Source of the DNA: Alviniconcha marisindica
Lineage: Eukaryota; Mollusca; Gastropoda; Provannidae
Direction of reading: 5' to 3'
NCBI GenBank assembly: GCA_018857735.1
Contig: JABMCL010000803.1
Span: 115,001-179,000, forward strand
DNA length: 64,000 nt
The translations under genes were made by a program, and so were the position numbers. This document shows, piece after piece, positions 50,960 to 63,370 of the stretch. The first letter of the stretch is position 1; the number at the start of each line of letters is the position of its first letter. Below the pieces are notes generated by a model. It saw nothing but the letters and a program-made list of their open reading frames with translations, was not told where the DNA came from and did no database searches.

Positions 50960-51042
50960 AATAATAGTAAGATATTATTTATGGCGCCCCATCTCGTAAG
51001 AGCCCGGGGCGCTTTCAAAGGCCTACAGATGCGCGCTTTTCG

Positions 51043-51100
<58 letters not shown>

Positions 51101-51111
51101 GCACGCACTCA

Positions 51112-51143
<32 letters not shown>

Positions 51144-51187
51144 TTTGCGCACACATGCATACACGATTGCACGCACACGTACGTACT

Positions 51188-51275
<88 letters not shown>

Positions 51276-51310
51276 GCACACACACACACACACGCACGCA
51301 CGCACACACA
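50960..51310 (+). repeat. Dispersed repeat with (AC)n end, copy 2
   Basis: CCATCTCGTAAGAGCCCGGG...AAGGCCTACAGATGCGCGC is followed by (AC)n, (ACGC)n and a second (AC)n (51043-51310). It matches 31442-31580. Confidence 0.75.
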
Positions 51311-51589
51311 AACTAACGAACTAACTAACTAAATACAAATATATGCATTACTGGTAATGGGCTGGTAGAATAAAGAAGAAAAGAACGACAAATCAGAATG
51401 CAGAAGAGAAGAGGTGGGTTTTAAGTTTTGACTTTAAAAAGTCATTTCAATAGAACTTATCATTAAAAACGCGAAAATAACTTAATGATTACCATACGGA
51501 AAACATGAATTTATCTCGTCTTGATATAAACTCTATGGTTGACCTGGCGATGAAAACGATTAATCAATCTTAGCATTTACCATCCCCGG

Positions 51590-51802
51590 GAGCATTAGAG
51601 AAAATATTGCGGCAACACACACCATTACCCAGAAAACGAAAATACGACGGTAGAGACAATAGCAAAATGAAAATATCGTTTAGCATTACGACAGGACACG
51701 AAGTACTACGGTAGAAACAATATCAAGATGAAAATACAATACTTTTAGGTTAATATGTATCATGTGAGCGCTCAGGGCGTTGATGAGCGCATGATAAATG
51801 TA

Positions 51803-51857
<55 letters not shown>

Positions 51858-52110
51858 CTGTTTACCATTACGGCAGGACAGGAAAATACGAGAGAAGAGA
51901 CAATACCAAGATGAAAATATCTTATTGTTTACCATTACGGCAGGAAAGGAAAATACGACGGTAGAGACAATAGCAAGATGAAAATATCTTATTGTTTAAC
52001 ATTACGGCAGGACAGGAAAATACGAGAGAAGATACAATAGCAAGATGAAAATATCTGATTGTTTACCATTACGGCAGGACACGAAATACTACGATAGAGA
52101 TGAAAATTCA
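51590..52110. repeat. Minisatellite, about 67-bp unit, split by a LINE tail
   Basis: Units of TTTACCATTACGGCAGGACA / GGAAAATACGACGGTAGAGA / CAATAGCAAGATGAAAATAT type before 51745 and after 51858. Six or more copies in total, more uniform on the right. Confidence 0.85.
51751..51858 (+). mobile_element. LINE 3'-terminal tail with (ATT)n
   Basis: TAATATGTATCATGTGAGCG...GATAAATGTACATTATT followed by a pure (ATT)n run is the same 3' end as at 15300-15376. This is a tail-only, severely 5'-truncated insertion inside the minisatellite. Confidence 0.75.
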
Positions 52111-52389
52111 GTCGAATGATTATGCTTAAGTTGAACGTGCTGGGGAATTTTTTCTTCTTCGAGTTATCCGGGGTGTGTGTGTTTTGTTTGTTTTTGTTTT
52201 GTTTTGTTTTTTTACTTATCCGTCGACGCATAATTATGTCTGTGGGAGGGGGGAGGGTATGGGTTGGGTTGGGGAGGTGTTGTTATGTGGGTGTGTAAGC
52301 AAGAGATAGATGTACGGGTGTGCGCGTGTGTCTTAATAGCTGTATTTTTAATCTGTGTCTGAACTGACTTGCATATTTTAGCAGAGGTG

Positions 52390-52422
52390 TGTGTGTGTGT
52401 GTGTGTGTGTACTGTATATATA

Positions 52423-52484
<62 letters not shown>

Positions 52485-52488
52485 CTAA

Positions 52489-52540
<52 letters not shown>
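52390..52540. repeat. (GT)n-(AT)n-(GT)n compound microsatellite
   Basis: GT run, about 70 bp of AT, then a GT run. Confidence 0.95.
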
Positions 52541-52543
<3 letters not shown>

Positions 52544-54020
52544 CAATAGTTAATGCACTAGGCCTACACTATTGGTTATAATTTTTTAATTTTTTTTGCT
52601 TGTGGACATAATTTGAATTTCCTGTGTTTACGGAGGACAAGCGAATATTCTTGATTCTTAAAAAGCAGTATATGTATAGATATAAACTGTATGTTGCTGT
52701 AATGTACACTGTTATGATTCAGACCTCTTTAAGTTTAAAGAAATTTTGATAATTTGACTAGAAAAAAAATGAAGTGAGAAGCGCCACATTCTTTACAGTT
52801 TACACTAAGTTAGTAAGTAGCTGTGGGTGTAATATGAAAAGCTATATTCTAAACTACTCCAGGGTTTTTAGACAGAAAAAATAATTAAATATGTGCTTGT
52901 CAGTGGAAAGCAAATGTCATCAACACCACTGTCTCACTCAAACCTTATATTTACAATTTGCCATATAAAGGCACAAACACTCTCACAGTTAGCATACATG
53001 CACCAACAGGAGACTTTGGTCAGGATTTACAAATTAAAAATTACAAAATAAATTAAAGGCACACTGCTGATAGGGTTAGCGCTAGGATTAGGCTGCCTGT
53101 CAGACGAATAATTATAGAAACAGTAATGCGTAGAAACAATAATGATAGCACATAAGTTTGGCCGGTGATTTTGTTGTGAATCCTCTTCAAATATACCCCC
53201 CCCCCCAAGTTTTTAAAAGCATCAGGATACTGAAAGAATTCTGTCCGAAATAAAGTAAATAAAATAGTAAAAACAAACAAACAAAGCTATACGGATTATA
53301 GTGGCAAACATGCTGTCATTTTATTTACCAGTTTCGCTGAGCGGCGACCACCTAACTTTCTGCTGTTTCTTGTCGGCAGTTAATCTGCTCAGCTTTAATT
53401 CACACCCTCCACCTCCTTTCCTTTGTAGTTCATACAGCACACACAATATCCTTCCCCATTGTAGTTATTTTTAGTATTGCGGTTGATCGAAACTATCTTC
53501 GCTCAGGCGACACCCAATAGGCGGTGGATAACCGCCGGAACGTCCCCAGAGACTACCCATAGCCGCCGGAAAGTCCCAGTCAACCAACTTCCGCCTTACG
53601 CAGGGGCAGAGCACTCTAAAATTTCCTCTCATGGGAATGGTCTATAGATAGCATGCCTTTTTTCTTCTTCTTTTTTTGTGCTTTTGCACCTTGCTGACTG
53701 ACTCAGTGGCAGTGTAGCATTCATGACCTGTCCTTATTCTATTTAGTTTTGGTTTGACTGGTTAATCTAGTCATTATATATAGTATGTAGTATTGTATTT
53801 GCAGTATTTGTTCATAACTGTTCATGATAGTTTTTAGTTATTATGATTTTTTTAAACTTGTTTATATATGTTCATAATAAATATATATGTTCATAATAGT
53901 TTCACTTATGATTTACTTGAACTGATTTTGCTTCCTCTTTTAAAACTGTCCTCATAAAACACCTGCTCAAAAACTATTTTTAAACCTCTTGTCTCAATCT
54001 CTTCATTGTCTTTACTTCAC
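52541..54020. other. AT-rich, no gene
   Basis: No recognisable exon. 53500-53645 contains a GC-richer block ending ATGGGAATGGTCTATAG that resembles 55665-55755 (GTGGGAATGGTCTAAAG), a possible small dispersed repeat. Confidence 0.45.
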
Positions 54021-54022
54021 TT

Positions 54023-54023
<1 letters not shown>

Positions 54024-54096
<73 letters not shown>
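54024..54096. repeat. (GT)n microsatellite
   Basis: Pure GT run. Confidence 0.95.
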
Positions 54097-54097
<1 letters not shown>

Positions 54098-54802
54098 GTA
54101 AATCTCTCTCTAACTGAATTAAACTTATCATAAGTAGTCCATATATTCAAAGTGTTAATATACATCTTTACAAGTCTATAATAATGTGAAGGTGAAGAAA
54201 CTGCAAATTGTACAAATCTCCCAATCTCCCTTTCCTCCTCAACTCCCTCCTCTCTCCCTCTCTCTGGCTCAGTGTTATGAGAAAAAAATCTTCTTCCACT
54301 CACTTTGTTCAGATGGTTAATTGGATCAGTCATAATGAGAAATGTATTGCAAACTATTTCAGTACCCACTTGTACTTCTAGTAAACAGTTCAAGTGCCTG
54401 ACAAAATTAAATGCAGAAGCAGCAAAATATTGCCATACATTACATAATTTCAAAATAAATGGGACAAGAACTGAAGGCTCATCTAGTAGAGTAGCAGTGT
54501 TCTCTGACATTGTACATTATTACGTATTCATCCTTCATGAGAATTTAGATATATATATAGACAAACTGATAGGCAATGCCATTTGTTAAACTGCAGGTTA
54601 GGTTGGCTGTTGATGAATTAACTTTATGAATTAATTTGTCAATGCTGGCAGTCATGTGTGATTATTTCTGTCACTTATTGTAAGCTGAACATTTCCCACT
54701 CTTCTTTGAGTAGCTGTGCTCACTGTCTTTGAAGGAATCACTAGTCAAACAGCTCAGGATCACATTCAAAAGACTCATAACTTGAGTCTAACATTGTGTG
54801 TA

Positions 54803-54834
<32 letters not shown>

Positions 54835-55214
54835 GCTAATTTTACAAATAAACATATGATTTTAAATGTAGTCTTAGTTAATAGATTATACTTGAGATGT
54901 GAATTGATTTGATCAAACTGTATCATTAGATACAGTGAGGCAGCAGGGTCTTCAGTGCTGCATTTATGTGTAATACTTGGTTGCTGCTACAACTATTAGG
55001 AGTTGCACCTGTTTCTGTGTGTGTTTATTGTGAGTACAGCAGCTGTTTACCTGTGCGTTTAATGTGAATATGCCTGTTGACCTGTCTTTATACTTTTGTC
55101 TATTCTTATTCTTTCTCTCTTTTTAAAATTTTCTTTATTATATATATAATTATGTTTCATTTTCATCAGTATTTATATTTACGTTTACTTCTATGTTTTC
55201 TTTCTTTGTGGGTT
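54097..55214. other. AT-rich, no gene
   Basis: The plus ORF at 54305-54589 and the overlapping minus frame show no recognised domain. Short (GT)n(GA)n at 54795-54833. Confidence 0.4.
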
Positions 55215-55272
55215 TTCTTGTATATATATATATATACACTTCTTTTCTTCTTCTTCTTCTTCTTCTTCTTCT

Positions 55273-55344
<72 letters not shown>

Positions 55345-55352
55345 CTCTCTCT
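55215..55352. repeat. (AT)n-(TTC)n-(CT)n compound microsatellite
   Basis: A short AT run, TTC units (55242-55276), then a long CT run. Confidence 0.95.
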
Positions 55353-55389
55353 CTCCAATGATGCCTGTAATTTTATATTTACTCATCAG

Positions 55390-55570
55390 TAGCTTAGTAA
55401 GGACTAGTAGTTAGACTGGTTTTTGACTGAACCTAAACTACAGTCCTTGTAAAATAAAGTTTTCGTGTTCAAGTTCTCTCTTCTCTCTTTTTTTTCTCCC
55501 TGTTGAAGCCCGTATGATGAAACCGCTCCTCATTGTGGGAAAATAAAGTATGATATATTACAACGGACAA
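55390..55570 (+). repeat. Dispersed repeat next to (CT)n
   Basis: AGTAAGGACTAGTAGTTAGA...CTGAACCTAAACTACAGTCC...AATAAAGTTTTCGTGTTC matches 16156-16220. It is followed by CCCGTATGATGAAACCGCTC...AATAAAG. Confidence 0.6.
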
Positions 55571-56430
55571 GTTCTGCCTTTGTGCTCCTGACCAGCTGTC
55601 CATTTTTCTTCAACCATACTTTTAAATCTAAAAATTAATGTTCGCCGAGTGAAATGACCGTGCACTCGCCGCTGTTGAACGGCAGCCAGACGTCCCAGTC
55701 GGCAAGGGGCTATACTCGTACCAAACTCCTGCCCCGCTCGTGGGAATGGTCTAAAGGTATACTGACACTAGACCTTGAAGAAAATACTTTATGACTGAGC
55801 AATGATGCCCACATCCACAATTATCAACAACATGGCACTCTGCTCTTGTAAGATGGCACTTGGAGTGACCAATAATAAAAATTCATAGTAGTATATCACT
55901 GTAGCAGGCAACTTCCAGATATATATTATGGCAGCTGATATATATGCCACCTCTCTATAGAACATTGCAACTTAGCAATATGTTACACTTTACACATGAC
56001 TGTCTTGCATGTTCCTTGCAATTAAAAATGTACTGACTAGATGTTCGCTTAAATTGCAAGTAAATTCACAAACTAGGCCTAGCCTAGTACCACACATCCT
56101 ACAGTATTGGACTGAGGTTGACACATCATAGTGTTACTGTAATTCTCCTCTACTGCCATATCCAAATCAAAATACATACTAAATTTTGGGCCCTTTCTCC
56201 ATGCATTATTCATAGCAGCCATGATTGAATAAACAAAAAAACCCTAAACAAGTGGCAAGTAATTATAATAAACGGATACACAGCATATACATAAATGCAA
56301 AATAAACAAAAAATTAAAGAAATGGAAATTAAACTTACTGGAAACGGACGAACTTGGTCAAACACAACCCTGCATCGTGCACGCTGATGAAACCTAAGGG
56401 GAGATGGCCCCACCGGAAGTAAGCAAAAAA
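55571..56430. other. No confirmed gene; one weak exon candidate
   Basis: On the minus strand a 57-nt frame (RFHQRARCRVVFDQVRPFP) between CCCCTTAG (about 56400) and GTAAGT (about 56340) could be a small exon. It has no partner and no recognised domain. The rest is AT-rich. Confidence 0.2.
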
Positions 56431-56738
56431 CTGGTGCTTAACCCCCACAGACACCATAAGGCTTATTGGGGGGGGAAAGGGGGGGGGAAAGGGGGGGTAT
56501 GGAGGGGGGGAAAAAGGGAGATTATAAACCTATCGCTACCTGTCACCACCAATGATTCCTGCATTAAGATGGGCAGCGATGAGGCCATTTTAAGTTTCAT
56601 AGGAAGTGAGGAAAAAGCACAAGACAGTGCCCCACAAACCACCCCCTTTTTTAAAGAAAAAGGAAGCCGAGCGGTATCAAACCGGGGCCCTTTCCGCTTC
56701 CAGCCTAACCCCTTTCCCGCTAGGCCAACCGGCTCACA
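56431..56738 (-). mobile_element. tRNA-derived SINE, copy 3
   Basis: Same blocks as copies 1 and 2: GAGCCGGTTGGCCTAGCGGG head, CGGTTTGATACCGC B-box-like segment (about 56674-56687), AAAATGGCCTCATCGCTGCC body, GATAGGTTTATAATCTCCC, and GGTGTCTGTGGGGGTTAAGC 3' end. G-run expansions lie near 56467-56510. It is diverged relative to copy 2. Confidence 0.72.
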
Positions 56739-57129
56739 TCTCCCCCCCTTTTCTTTCTTATTATTCTTTTTTCTTAATTTCCTGGGATGTCGATGACATA
56801 TTAGGAACAAGATATATGAAGCTCTTAACATCAAAAGTTAATATAATCCGTTTGGCTGTATAGGAATTACTATTACAAAAAATTCTTACTTTAAATCTAT
56901 GATGTATTTACTCGGGTCAGTAACTTTCGGGGAGTTTAAAAACATATTTTACGTATTTACATTATTTCAAGTCTGCTCGTTTTTTCGAACGGTTAAAAAT
57001 TTTAATATTTCGTTTGTTTGGTTAAAACTTGTCTAAAAATAAACATGAAAACCTGCAGACATGGAGCCTGTAGTCCTGTCATGCTTTATTGATCAAAAAT
57101 TCTTTAAAAAAGTTAATCATTGTTAATTA
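56739..57129. other. AT-rich, no gene
   Basis: Nothing recognised between the SINE and the 3' end of the large LINE. Confidence 0.5.
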
Positions 57130-57350
57130 GTGTTAAAACCCCCAACTCCGTGCCGGCAACGGTCGGGATTGGGTGGGGGTGGGGGGAGAGGGGGTGGTTG
57201 TTGGCGGGCGATCCGAGCGTCCCCTTCACGTCCGGGGACAAGCCCGTACGGATGGGGGGCGTGGTTCAGCGCCGACACTCTGGGATAAAGACAAGTTAAA
57301 AACTGTATTATTGTGCACTGTGTAATGGGGGGCTTCCCCCTCCCCGGGGG

Positions 57351-58076
57351 TCAACCCGGGTACCGGGGGAGCCGGGACGTCCAGGGCTCCCGCACATTTA
57401 AAAGAGGCTGCCCCCGGGGCAGCTGTAGACGAGTTTGGCTGCGGCACGGAGCAGGCTCCAGCTCTGCGGGTGCCGCAGGCCAGGCTCGGACGCACAGTGG
57501 GAGTCCCAGACTGGTTAAACTACGGTGACTGGGGCGAAGTGGCCGAGCACTCTCTGCAGTTAAATAGGACATCGTGGAAGGATATCGCTCCTCCGCATAC
57601 ACAAGGCTTGGACACAAACATGGTCCGCCAACAGTCCACGTGTAGCCGGTACATGATTCGGGCGAGGTATGTAGGTACTCCGGGGAAGAAGACTCCGTCC
57701 CTGCTAGGAGGGGAGGGATCGAGCCACTCTTTGGCCGTGGCCTGGGCTGGGAAGTTTCTTCCCGTTTCCTCCACCCCCGTCGGGTTAGTTTGGAGTAGAT
57801 GTCGGCTGAGCCGAGTTTCAGCTCTAGGGTTTGGGATTCCAGTCGCCTGGCTCCTCTCTTGGATGCCCTGTCCGCCATCTCGTTGCCCGAGAGGCAGCAT
57901 GTGCTGCACCCACTGGAAACGGACCTCCGTTCCGCGGGGATCAGTTGTGCACTACCGTCCCGATTTCCGCACGAGATCCTCTCGAGCGCTGGGGGAATCG
58001 GAACGGATGGAGGAGAGCGCAGACCTGGAATCACTATAGATTACTAATGCACATGGTGGTGTACGTACTTCACTGA
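57351..58076 (-). pseudogene. LINE ORF2: RNase H and C-terminal region
   Basis: One frame contains ERISCGNRDGSAQLIPAERR and SGNEMADRASKRGARRLES (the WVPGHVG.SGNEMAD helix of RNase H, its first half lost to a frame change). A second frame carries the continuation FVSKPCVCGGAISFHDVLFN-C, the conserved Cys module that follows RNase H in I-group LINEs. At least two frameshifts separate them. Confidence 0.7.
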
Positions 58077-58336
58077 TGTGCTGGACGCCATCAGAATGGC
58101 TGTCAGCTCAGCAGTGAAGATTGATACAGGTGGTAGGGAGAAGGACTTCTTAGGCGTGGAACTCAGGAATGGCAAAGGCGGCTCCAGCGGAGCCGTCTCG
58201 AGCACTGAGCCGTCTGTAAAAATTGAAGAAACTGTGAATATTTATTTTCAAGTATTCTTGGTTATGCAGGCTTGGAGAGGAGGGCCTGGTCCCTCGTCAT
58301 CCCCCCCTCCACCCCCACCTCCGCCTTTCCATCAGC

Positions 58337-58358
58337 GGGGGGGGGGGGGGGGGGGGGG
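58337..58358. repeat. (G)22 homopolymer inside LINE
   Basis: Lies between the RT and RNase H regions and disrupts both frames. Confidence 0.93.
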
Positions 58359-58460
58359 TGAGGGGTCTTTTGCCAGGCATTCCCGCTCTCTCGCCAAGTC
58401 GGCGCCAGGTCGCAGTGGAAAACAGTGGGGGGAACGGGTGGGGCCTCGGAAAAGGACGCC

Positions 58461-59838
58461 TCACTTCTTCGACAGTGGAGTTATCCACAGTTTGACTGGG
58501 GAATACATATTTCGCATCATAAGCGGGGATCTTCTCTCAGTGGTAGTACCCCGGCACCCCGGGTACCCCCAGATGTGGGCAGGGACTGCGGTGCCCGAGG
58601 GCCACGCAGAGCACGGACCTCGATAGCGGTCAACGCTTAAAGCCTGTCTCGGGATGCTGGGCATGGCCTCCAGGCCGTAGACCAGTCGTGAGCGTACCAG
58701 GCTCCTCACCAGCGACACAAGCACCTTAGGTGGGTTCGCCCAGGGCTGTGTGCTGAGCACCTTGATTACATTCAGGGCGCGGCAGGCGTTGCGGGCGTTA
58801 TGATCCACGTGGAGGGTGGTACGCTGAAAAACGACCCCCAAGTACTTTACTTGGTTGGCCGGAAAAACATGTTCATCGTTGACTGTTACCGATATATCTA
58901 GGATGCGTCGTGAGCTGATATGGAAGGGCAGAAAGACTGTTTTCTGGGTAGATAAGGTGAAACCGTTCATTTGCACAGCTTCCTGAAAGGTTCTCATGCT
59001 GACTGCCATGTTCCTGTTATTCTCTTTGTGAGGTCTTCTGATGTGGGTGTCCAGCCATATAGCCAGGTCGTCGGCGTACATGGTTAGCACTACCTTTCCC
59101 TGCACACAGCTTTCCACATCGTGGACCATGATATTAAATAGGAGTGGTGCGATGACAGATCCCTGAGGAGCGGACATGGCCCCCTTCCATCTGACCTGCA
59201 TCGAACGACCCGTTAAAAACGATTTAATATAGTTAAAGATCTTGCCTGAGAGGACTATCTTTTGAAGCTTCTGTAGCAGCCGTGCGTGCCAGACCTGGTC
59301 GTAGGCGCGGGAGATGTCAAAGAAGCATGACAGGAGAACCTTTCTCCTCCCCATCGCTCTCCCGACGTGCTCCCCCAACTTCACCAGGTGGTCGGTGACA
59401 CCCCCCCCCGTCGGAAGCCGGCCTGGCACGCAGGAAACACTTTCTTGGTTTCACAGAAGTACTCCAGTCGGCGCTTGATCACCCTCTCGTACACTTTCCC
59501 CAAGTGCGACGTGAGGGAGATGGGCCGTAGCTGGCGATCTCCTTCCTTGCTTTCCCTTGCTTATGGATGGGTACAACGACAGCGTGTTTCCACCCAGCAG
59601 GAATCGTACCCCCGTCCCAGCACCTCTGAAAGAAGCCGAGTAGAGTCTTCAGAAAAGACTCATGCACCTCCCTCAGCATCTGGTACGAGACGAGTCCAGC
59701 CCGTGGACACTTCACTTTCTTGGGCGAGGCTAGCGCCCGTTTCAGCTCAGTGCAGGTCAAAGGGGAGTTGACCGTTAAGCTTTCGTCCGCCACCGGATCG
59801 GAGTAGACTGCCCCCCTTTCGCGTCGGAACTGACGCAT
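58461..59838 (-). pseudogene. LINE ORF2: reverse transcriptase domain
   Basis: Upstream frame (59838-59479): LTCTELKRALASPKKVKCPR, SYQMLREVHESF, IPAGWKHAVVVPIHKQGK. After a frameshift near 59480-59430 the main frame (59429-58461) has CFFDISRAYDQVWH at residues 35-48 (palm A, catalytic D38), SAPQGSVIAPLLFNI at 86-100 and the active-site MYADDLAIW at 117-125. Then come KYLGVVF and a thumb with VLVSLVRSLVRSRLVYGLEA. The YADD box is intact, so only frame breaks inactivate it. Confidence 0.85.
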
Positions 59839-60297
59839 GTCGGCGGGGAGGTTTTCACAGTTGCTGGCCTCGGCGAAGCTTCCCCGAAGGCGTCCGCCTT
59901 GGCCTGGTCAGTAGTGTAGGCCTGATTGCCCCTGTGCAAAGTTGGGGGCAACATACTGCTGCTTCATCTTTTTGATTTTCTTCCAAACAGAGCCAAGGTC
60001 TGTTTTACCGGCTAAAACAGATTCCGAGAAGCAGTAATCTTTCTTGGCCTGGGCTACAGCTGTTCCAATTCCTGTTTGCTAGTTTCCTTTCTTCGTGTGT
60101 TTCAGCCGTTTGATTCCTGCAGTAGATTTTGTACAGCTTTCGTTTGGTTCGGACGGCCTCCTCGCGTCTTCGTTCCCCCAGGGGTTGCTTCCCGGCCGTG
60201 CCTGCCCCGCTGGTGGTGGGTATGGCAACCCTGGCCGCTTCCAGAAGCGAAGAGACTATCCGGCTGTTGACGTTCTCCAGGTCCGGTTGGTCAACGT

Positions 60298-61023
60298 CTA
60301 TGTCAACGGATCCCAGTTCGGCCCGGAAGCGGCCCCAGTCGACCGATTCGTACTTGAACCTGGTTGCATGTCAGCCGCATGGGTCATGCTGATGGTGATG
60401 GGGAGGTGATCGGAGGAGAGGGTATCCACCCCAACCTCCCACCCCACTCCACCAGCTATGTCCGCTGAAGCAAAAGTTAAATCAATAGCCGACGGCCTCT
60501 GATCCGAGCGACCCGGAATGCGAGTTAAGGAATCCGTCGTTAAGGATAACAAAACAGCTGTCGTTGATCTGTGAAGTTAGGACTGGAGAGGAACTCTCCC
60601 AGCCCCGCTCCCAGCATCTGTCACGTACATCAAAATCTCCCGTCACCACACAACCGCCTTTCCCGCCCAGTCCCGATAGCCACTCAAAGCTAGCGCAGGG
60701 GGTCGGGGTGTAGAAGTTGACTATAGTGACATCGGGGTTTCCATTAACTCGGACTCGTACCGCACTGGTATACCCGTTGGCAGGGCCAGCCGTGTCCGCT
60801 ACAATGGAAAAATGCATGTGTAATTTAACATAGATACAGACCATAGTGGTTCCGGAGACGTCGGTTCACACACCGGCGGGTGATAGTATCCTTCCAGGTG
60901 GGGCAGCTTCTGAGGCTGGCAGTTCGGGGACTGTAGGCTAAGAAGATCAAAGTTATTTATGGAAATGTATTGGACGATATAATCCAGCGTAGCTGTAATG
61001 GAACGGCAGTTCCACAGTAACAC
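60298..61023 (-). pseudogene. LINE ORF2: apurinic endonuclease domain
   Basis: MLLWNCRSITATLDYIVQYI begins at 61023 (the NCRSI block is the conserved start, with catalytic Asn). Next are VTIVNFYTPTPCASFEW and CVVTGDFDVRDRCWERGWES (the GDFN/D block). In the next frame come RSDQRPSAIDLTFASADIAG and DTLSSDHLPITISM (the SDHLPI catalytic motif). Two frameshifts are visible. This is the target-nicking domain of non-LTR elements. Confidence 0.8.
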
Positions 61024-61155
61024 TCTTAATCCCTTATACTTGACGGATTAAACAGAGGGTGAAATCACAACTTACGTTAGTCAAGAGTCGGTCCGTCAAC
61101 AGATAACGGGAGACAACACTGGCCGGGGCGTCTCGCACCCCCGCCAACTCCAACA

Positions 61156-63164
61156 TCAGGTCGAGAGGCGGGACATGGAGGGTGTCTGCCGCTTCTGGCC
61201 AGTGATCTTGTTAAAAACTGCCGTCAGGTTGCTTATTAAAGGTGCACAGTCACCTGATCGCCTGGCTTCCGGTAGACCCAGCATGAGCTTCCAGAGGAAA
61301 CCGTCCAGGGACAGGGTTTCATCTAACTCCTGCTGCAAGTCTACCTTAGATTTGATGTAAAGCTGATTCAGTTCCGTTCCCAGGTCTATCTTCTGGGGAC
61401 TGTTGCTAAGTTCTTCCATCAGCTTCCTGTTCTCTTGCTGGTCTAGGAGCAGCTGGTATTGCAGGCCTTTTTTTTTGTTTTGTTTTTCCCCCAGATCCCC
61501 CCCCTTTCCTTTGGGGGCAGGGGAGAATTTTGGGGTTTTTTGGGTGGGGGCCTTGCTTCAGTGCCAGAGGTCGCACCACGACTCTTAGTAGAGTTAGGAG
61601 CGGCGGCAGAGACGGCTGGTTCCTCTGCTAGTGGACTCACGGGCCCGTTTCCCCAGACACTGGAGACCTCCGAGATGCGGGACAGCAGATCTGTCACCGC
61701 CCTGGAGGTCCCGCCCTTGGTCGTCGCGCGGGCGGCACCTGGTCCAGACTCAGAACCACCCACCGCGCCATCCTTCCTACCTGCTATGGAGCGTTGGCCG
61801 ACAGACTGCTGCTGCTGACCCTTCCTTGCCGACTCTTGGGTGGCGAAGCCGGGCCCACCACCATCAGCACCACCTCCCGCTCGGGCGGTCTGCCCCGCCG
61901 CTACTCCAGCGTAGGTTCGCGGGGGACCAGCACCAACGGTGAGGGGCACGGTGGTTTCAACCCTGTCACGGGACCAGCAGTTGTCCACCGGCTTGGCGGC
62001 CGGCTGGTCCGACTCCAGGACCCGAGGCTTCAACACCTCCCGAGCGCGCTGCATGGCGACGGTGTAGTGGAGGTACGTCCTACTTCGTAGGATTATCATC
62101 TCCGGGCAAACTTTGTAGGCCGCCGAGTGGCGACCATTGCAGCTGACGCAGGACATGGTCGCTGCGTCGCATTTGTCGCGGGTGTGGGAATTCTTCCCAC
62201 ATTTGGAGCAGCGGCCCTGCTGCTTTGTTTGACCCAGTGACTGGCACTTGGTACAGCGCCGTACTGGTGCGGCGTAGGCCTGCACATTGTACGGCGTCGA
62301 CCCGAGCCAGACTTCGGTGGGAAGCTCTGTGGCCTCCAGGGAGATGCGAACCGCCAGGGACGGCTCGTTTTTCTTCTTGCTGAGGCGTGTCACCGCAGCG
62401 ACCCCCCGCCTCGAGGTCCTGTCGGACGAGTTGGAGCTCGCTCCCTCCCTTGGGGATGGGACCGACTACTCCGTCCACAACGGGTCGCGGCACGCGCGCT
62501 CCGATGACCCCAGGCAAGGTCTCCAGACGGGCCAGCTTGCTTTGCTGGGCCTCACTGCTGCATCTGATCAGCCACTTTCCCGAAGGAAGGGGCCTCACGA
62601 ACCTGATGGCTCCAACGGCGTTGGCGAGGAGATGGCTGCGGTGCCACGATCCGAGGTTCCTTGCTGGAAGAGGCGCCTACGAGAGGCCCCCTCAGCTATG
62701 AACCTTTGGTTCGCTGCCGGTTTGCTGGGTTGTTTGGAAGGTGTTGGAGCCTTCTGACTCTTTTTTCCCACCTTGGGGGGGGGGGGGGGGGGGGGGGGGG
62801 GATACTTGCGCCGGGCGCAGTTTTGGGCGGACGGTCGTCTTTGGGACGGTTGTCCGGTTTCTTTGTACACGGTCACCACCGAGATTAAGGACTCACCGTC
62901 GGATCCGACAGGGCTGGAGGATGGTTCCTAAGACATGCCCCCCTCTCCGACTTTGGTCATTTTGAGGGGAGTCTGTGACGTTGGCGTCACATCTCCCTCG
63001 TTGCTGCTGTCGCTGGACAGTCTTCGCTTAGGCCTGCGCGGCCGACGTCGCCGACGGTTCTCGGACCCCGACGACTCTGGGGAACTTCCTCTGGAGGGCG
63101 GGGTGGGGGGTGAGGGGACCAGACCCGTGTTTTGGAGCACCATTTCCAGCTGGTCCTTCCTCAA
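61156..63164 (-). pseudogene. LINE ORF1: gag-like protein with zinc knuckles
   Basis: N-terminal frame 63164-62928 is Ser/Pro/Arg-rich (ENRRRRRPRRPKRRLSSDS). The frame 62598-62080 carries the RNA-binding-like RPLPSGKWLIRCSSEAQQSK. The frame 62393-61443 carries Cys/His knuckles: C47-x2-C50, C62-x2-C65-x4-H70-x4-C75 and C82-x2-C85-x3-H89-x6-C96, followed by a low-complexity Gly/Ala/Thr-rich tail. The final frame 61419-61156 has a Leu-rich coiled-coil-like end. Breaks occur near the (G)27 run and elsewhere. Confidence 0.78.
62775..62801. repeat. (G)27 homopolymer inside LINE ORF1
   Basis: Encodes poly-Pro on the minus strand in one frame; breaks the gag-like ORF. Confidence 0.93.
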
Positions 63165-63368
63165 TCCTCACTGGGATCGCCTCTCCCACGGGACCAGAGT
63201 CCCCAGAATCTTTTGTGTCTGAAGTCTTGTTTTGCTTAAATTTACCATTGATTTTACCATGTCCACTATTGCGTTACACTATTGCGTTTCGACAGGTCCA
63301 AATGTCGCCAAGTTCATTCTCATTGGAATTGAAGACAAAAAAAAAAAATTTTGGGGGGTTGGGGTTTT

Positions 63369-63370
<2 letters not shown>

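Larger units (their letters stand above)
57130..63230 (-). mobile_element. I/Nimb-like LINE with gag, endonuclease, RT and RNase H, frameshifted
   Basis: About 6 kb on the minus strand, GC-rich compared with its surroundings. Order: ORF1 gag-like protein with zinc knuckles (63164 to about 61156), apurinic endonuclease (61023-60298), reverse transcriptase (59838-58461), RNase H and C-terminal Cys module (58034-57351), then a short 3' UTR to about 57130. All expected domains are present in order, so the insertion was near full length. Frameshifts, often at G/C homopolymers (22 G at 58337, 27 G at 62775, 54 G at 63371), break the frames. Either the copy is a recent insertion decaying at homopolymers or some breaks are sequencing errors. 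An RNase H behind the RT together with CCHC knuckles points to the I group; the exact clade is inferred. Confidence 0.85.

Noticed and set aside
55150..55386. Arg-Glu repeat ORF
   Set aside because: Translation of the (CT)n/(TTC)n microsatellite.
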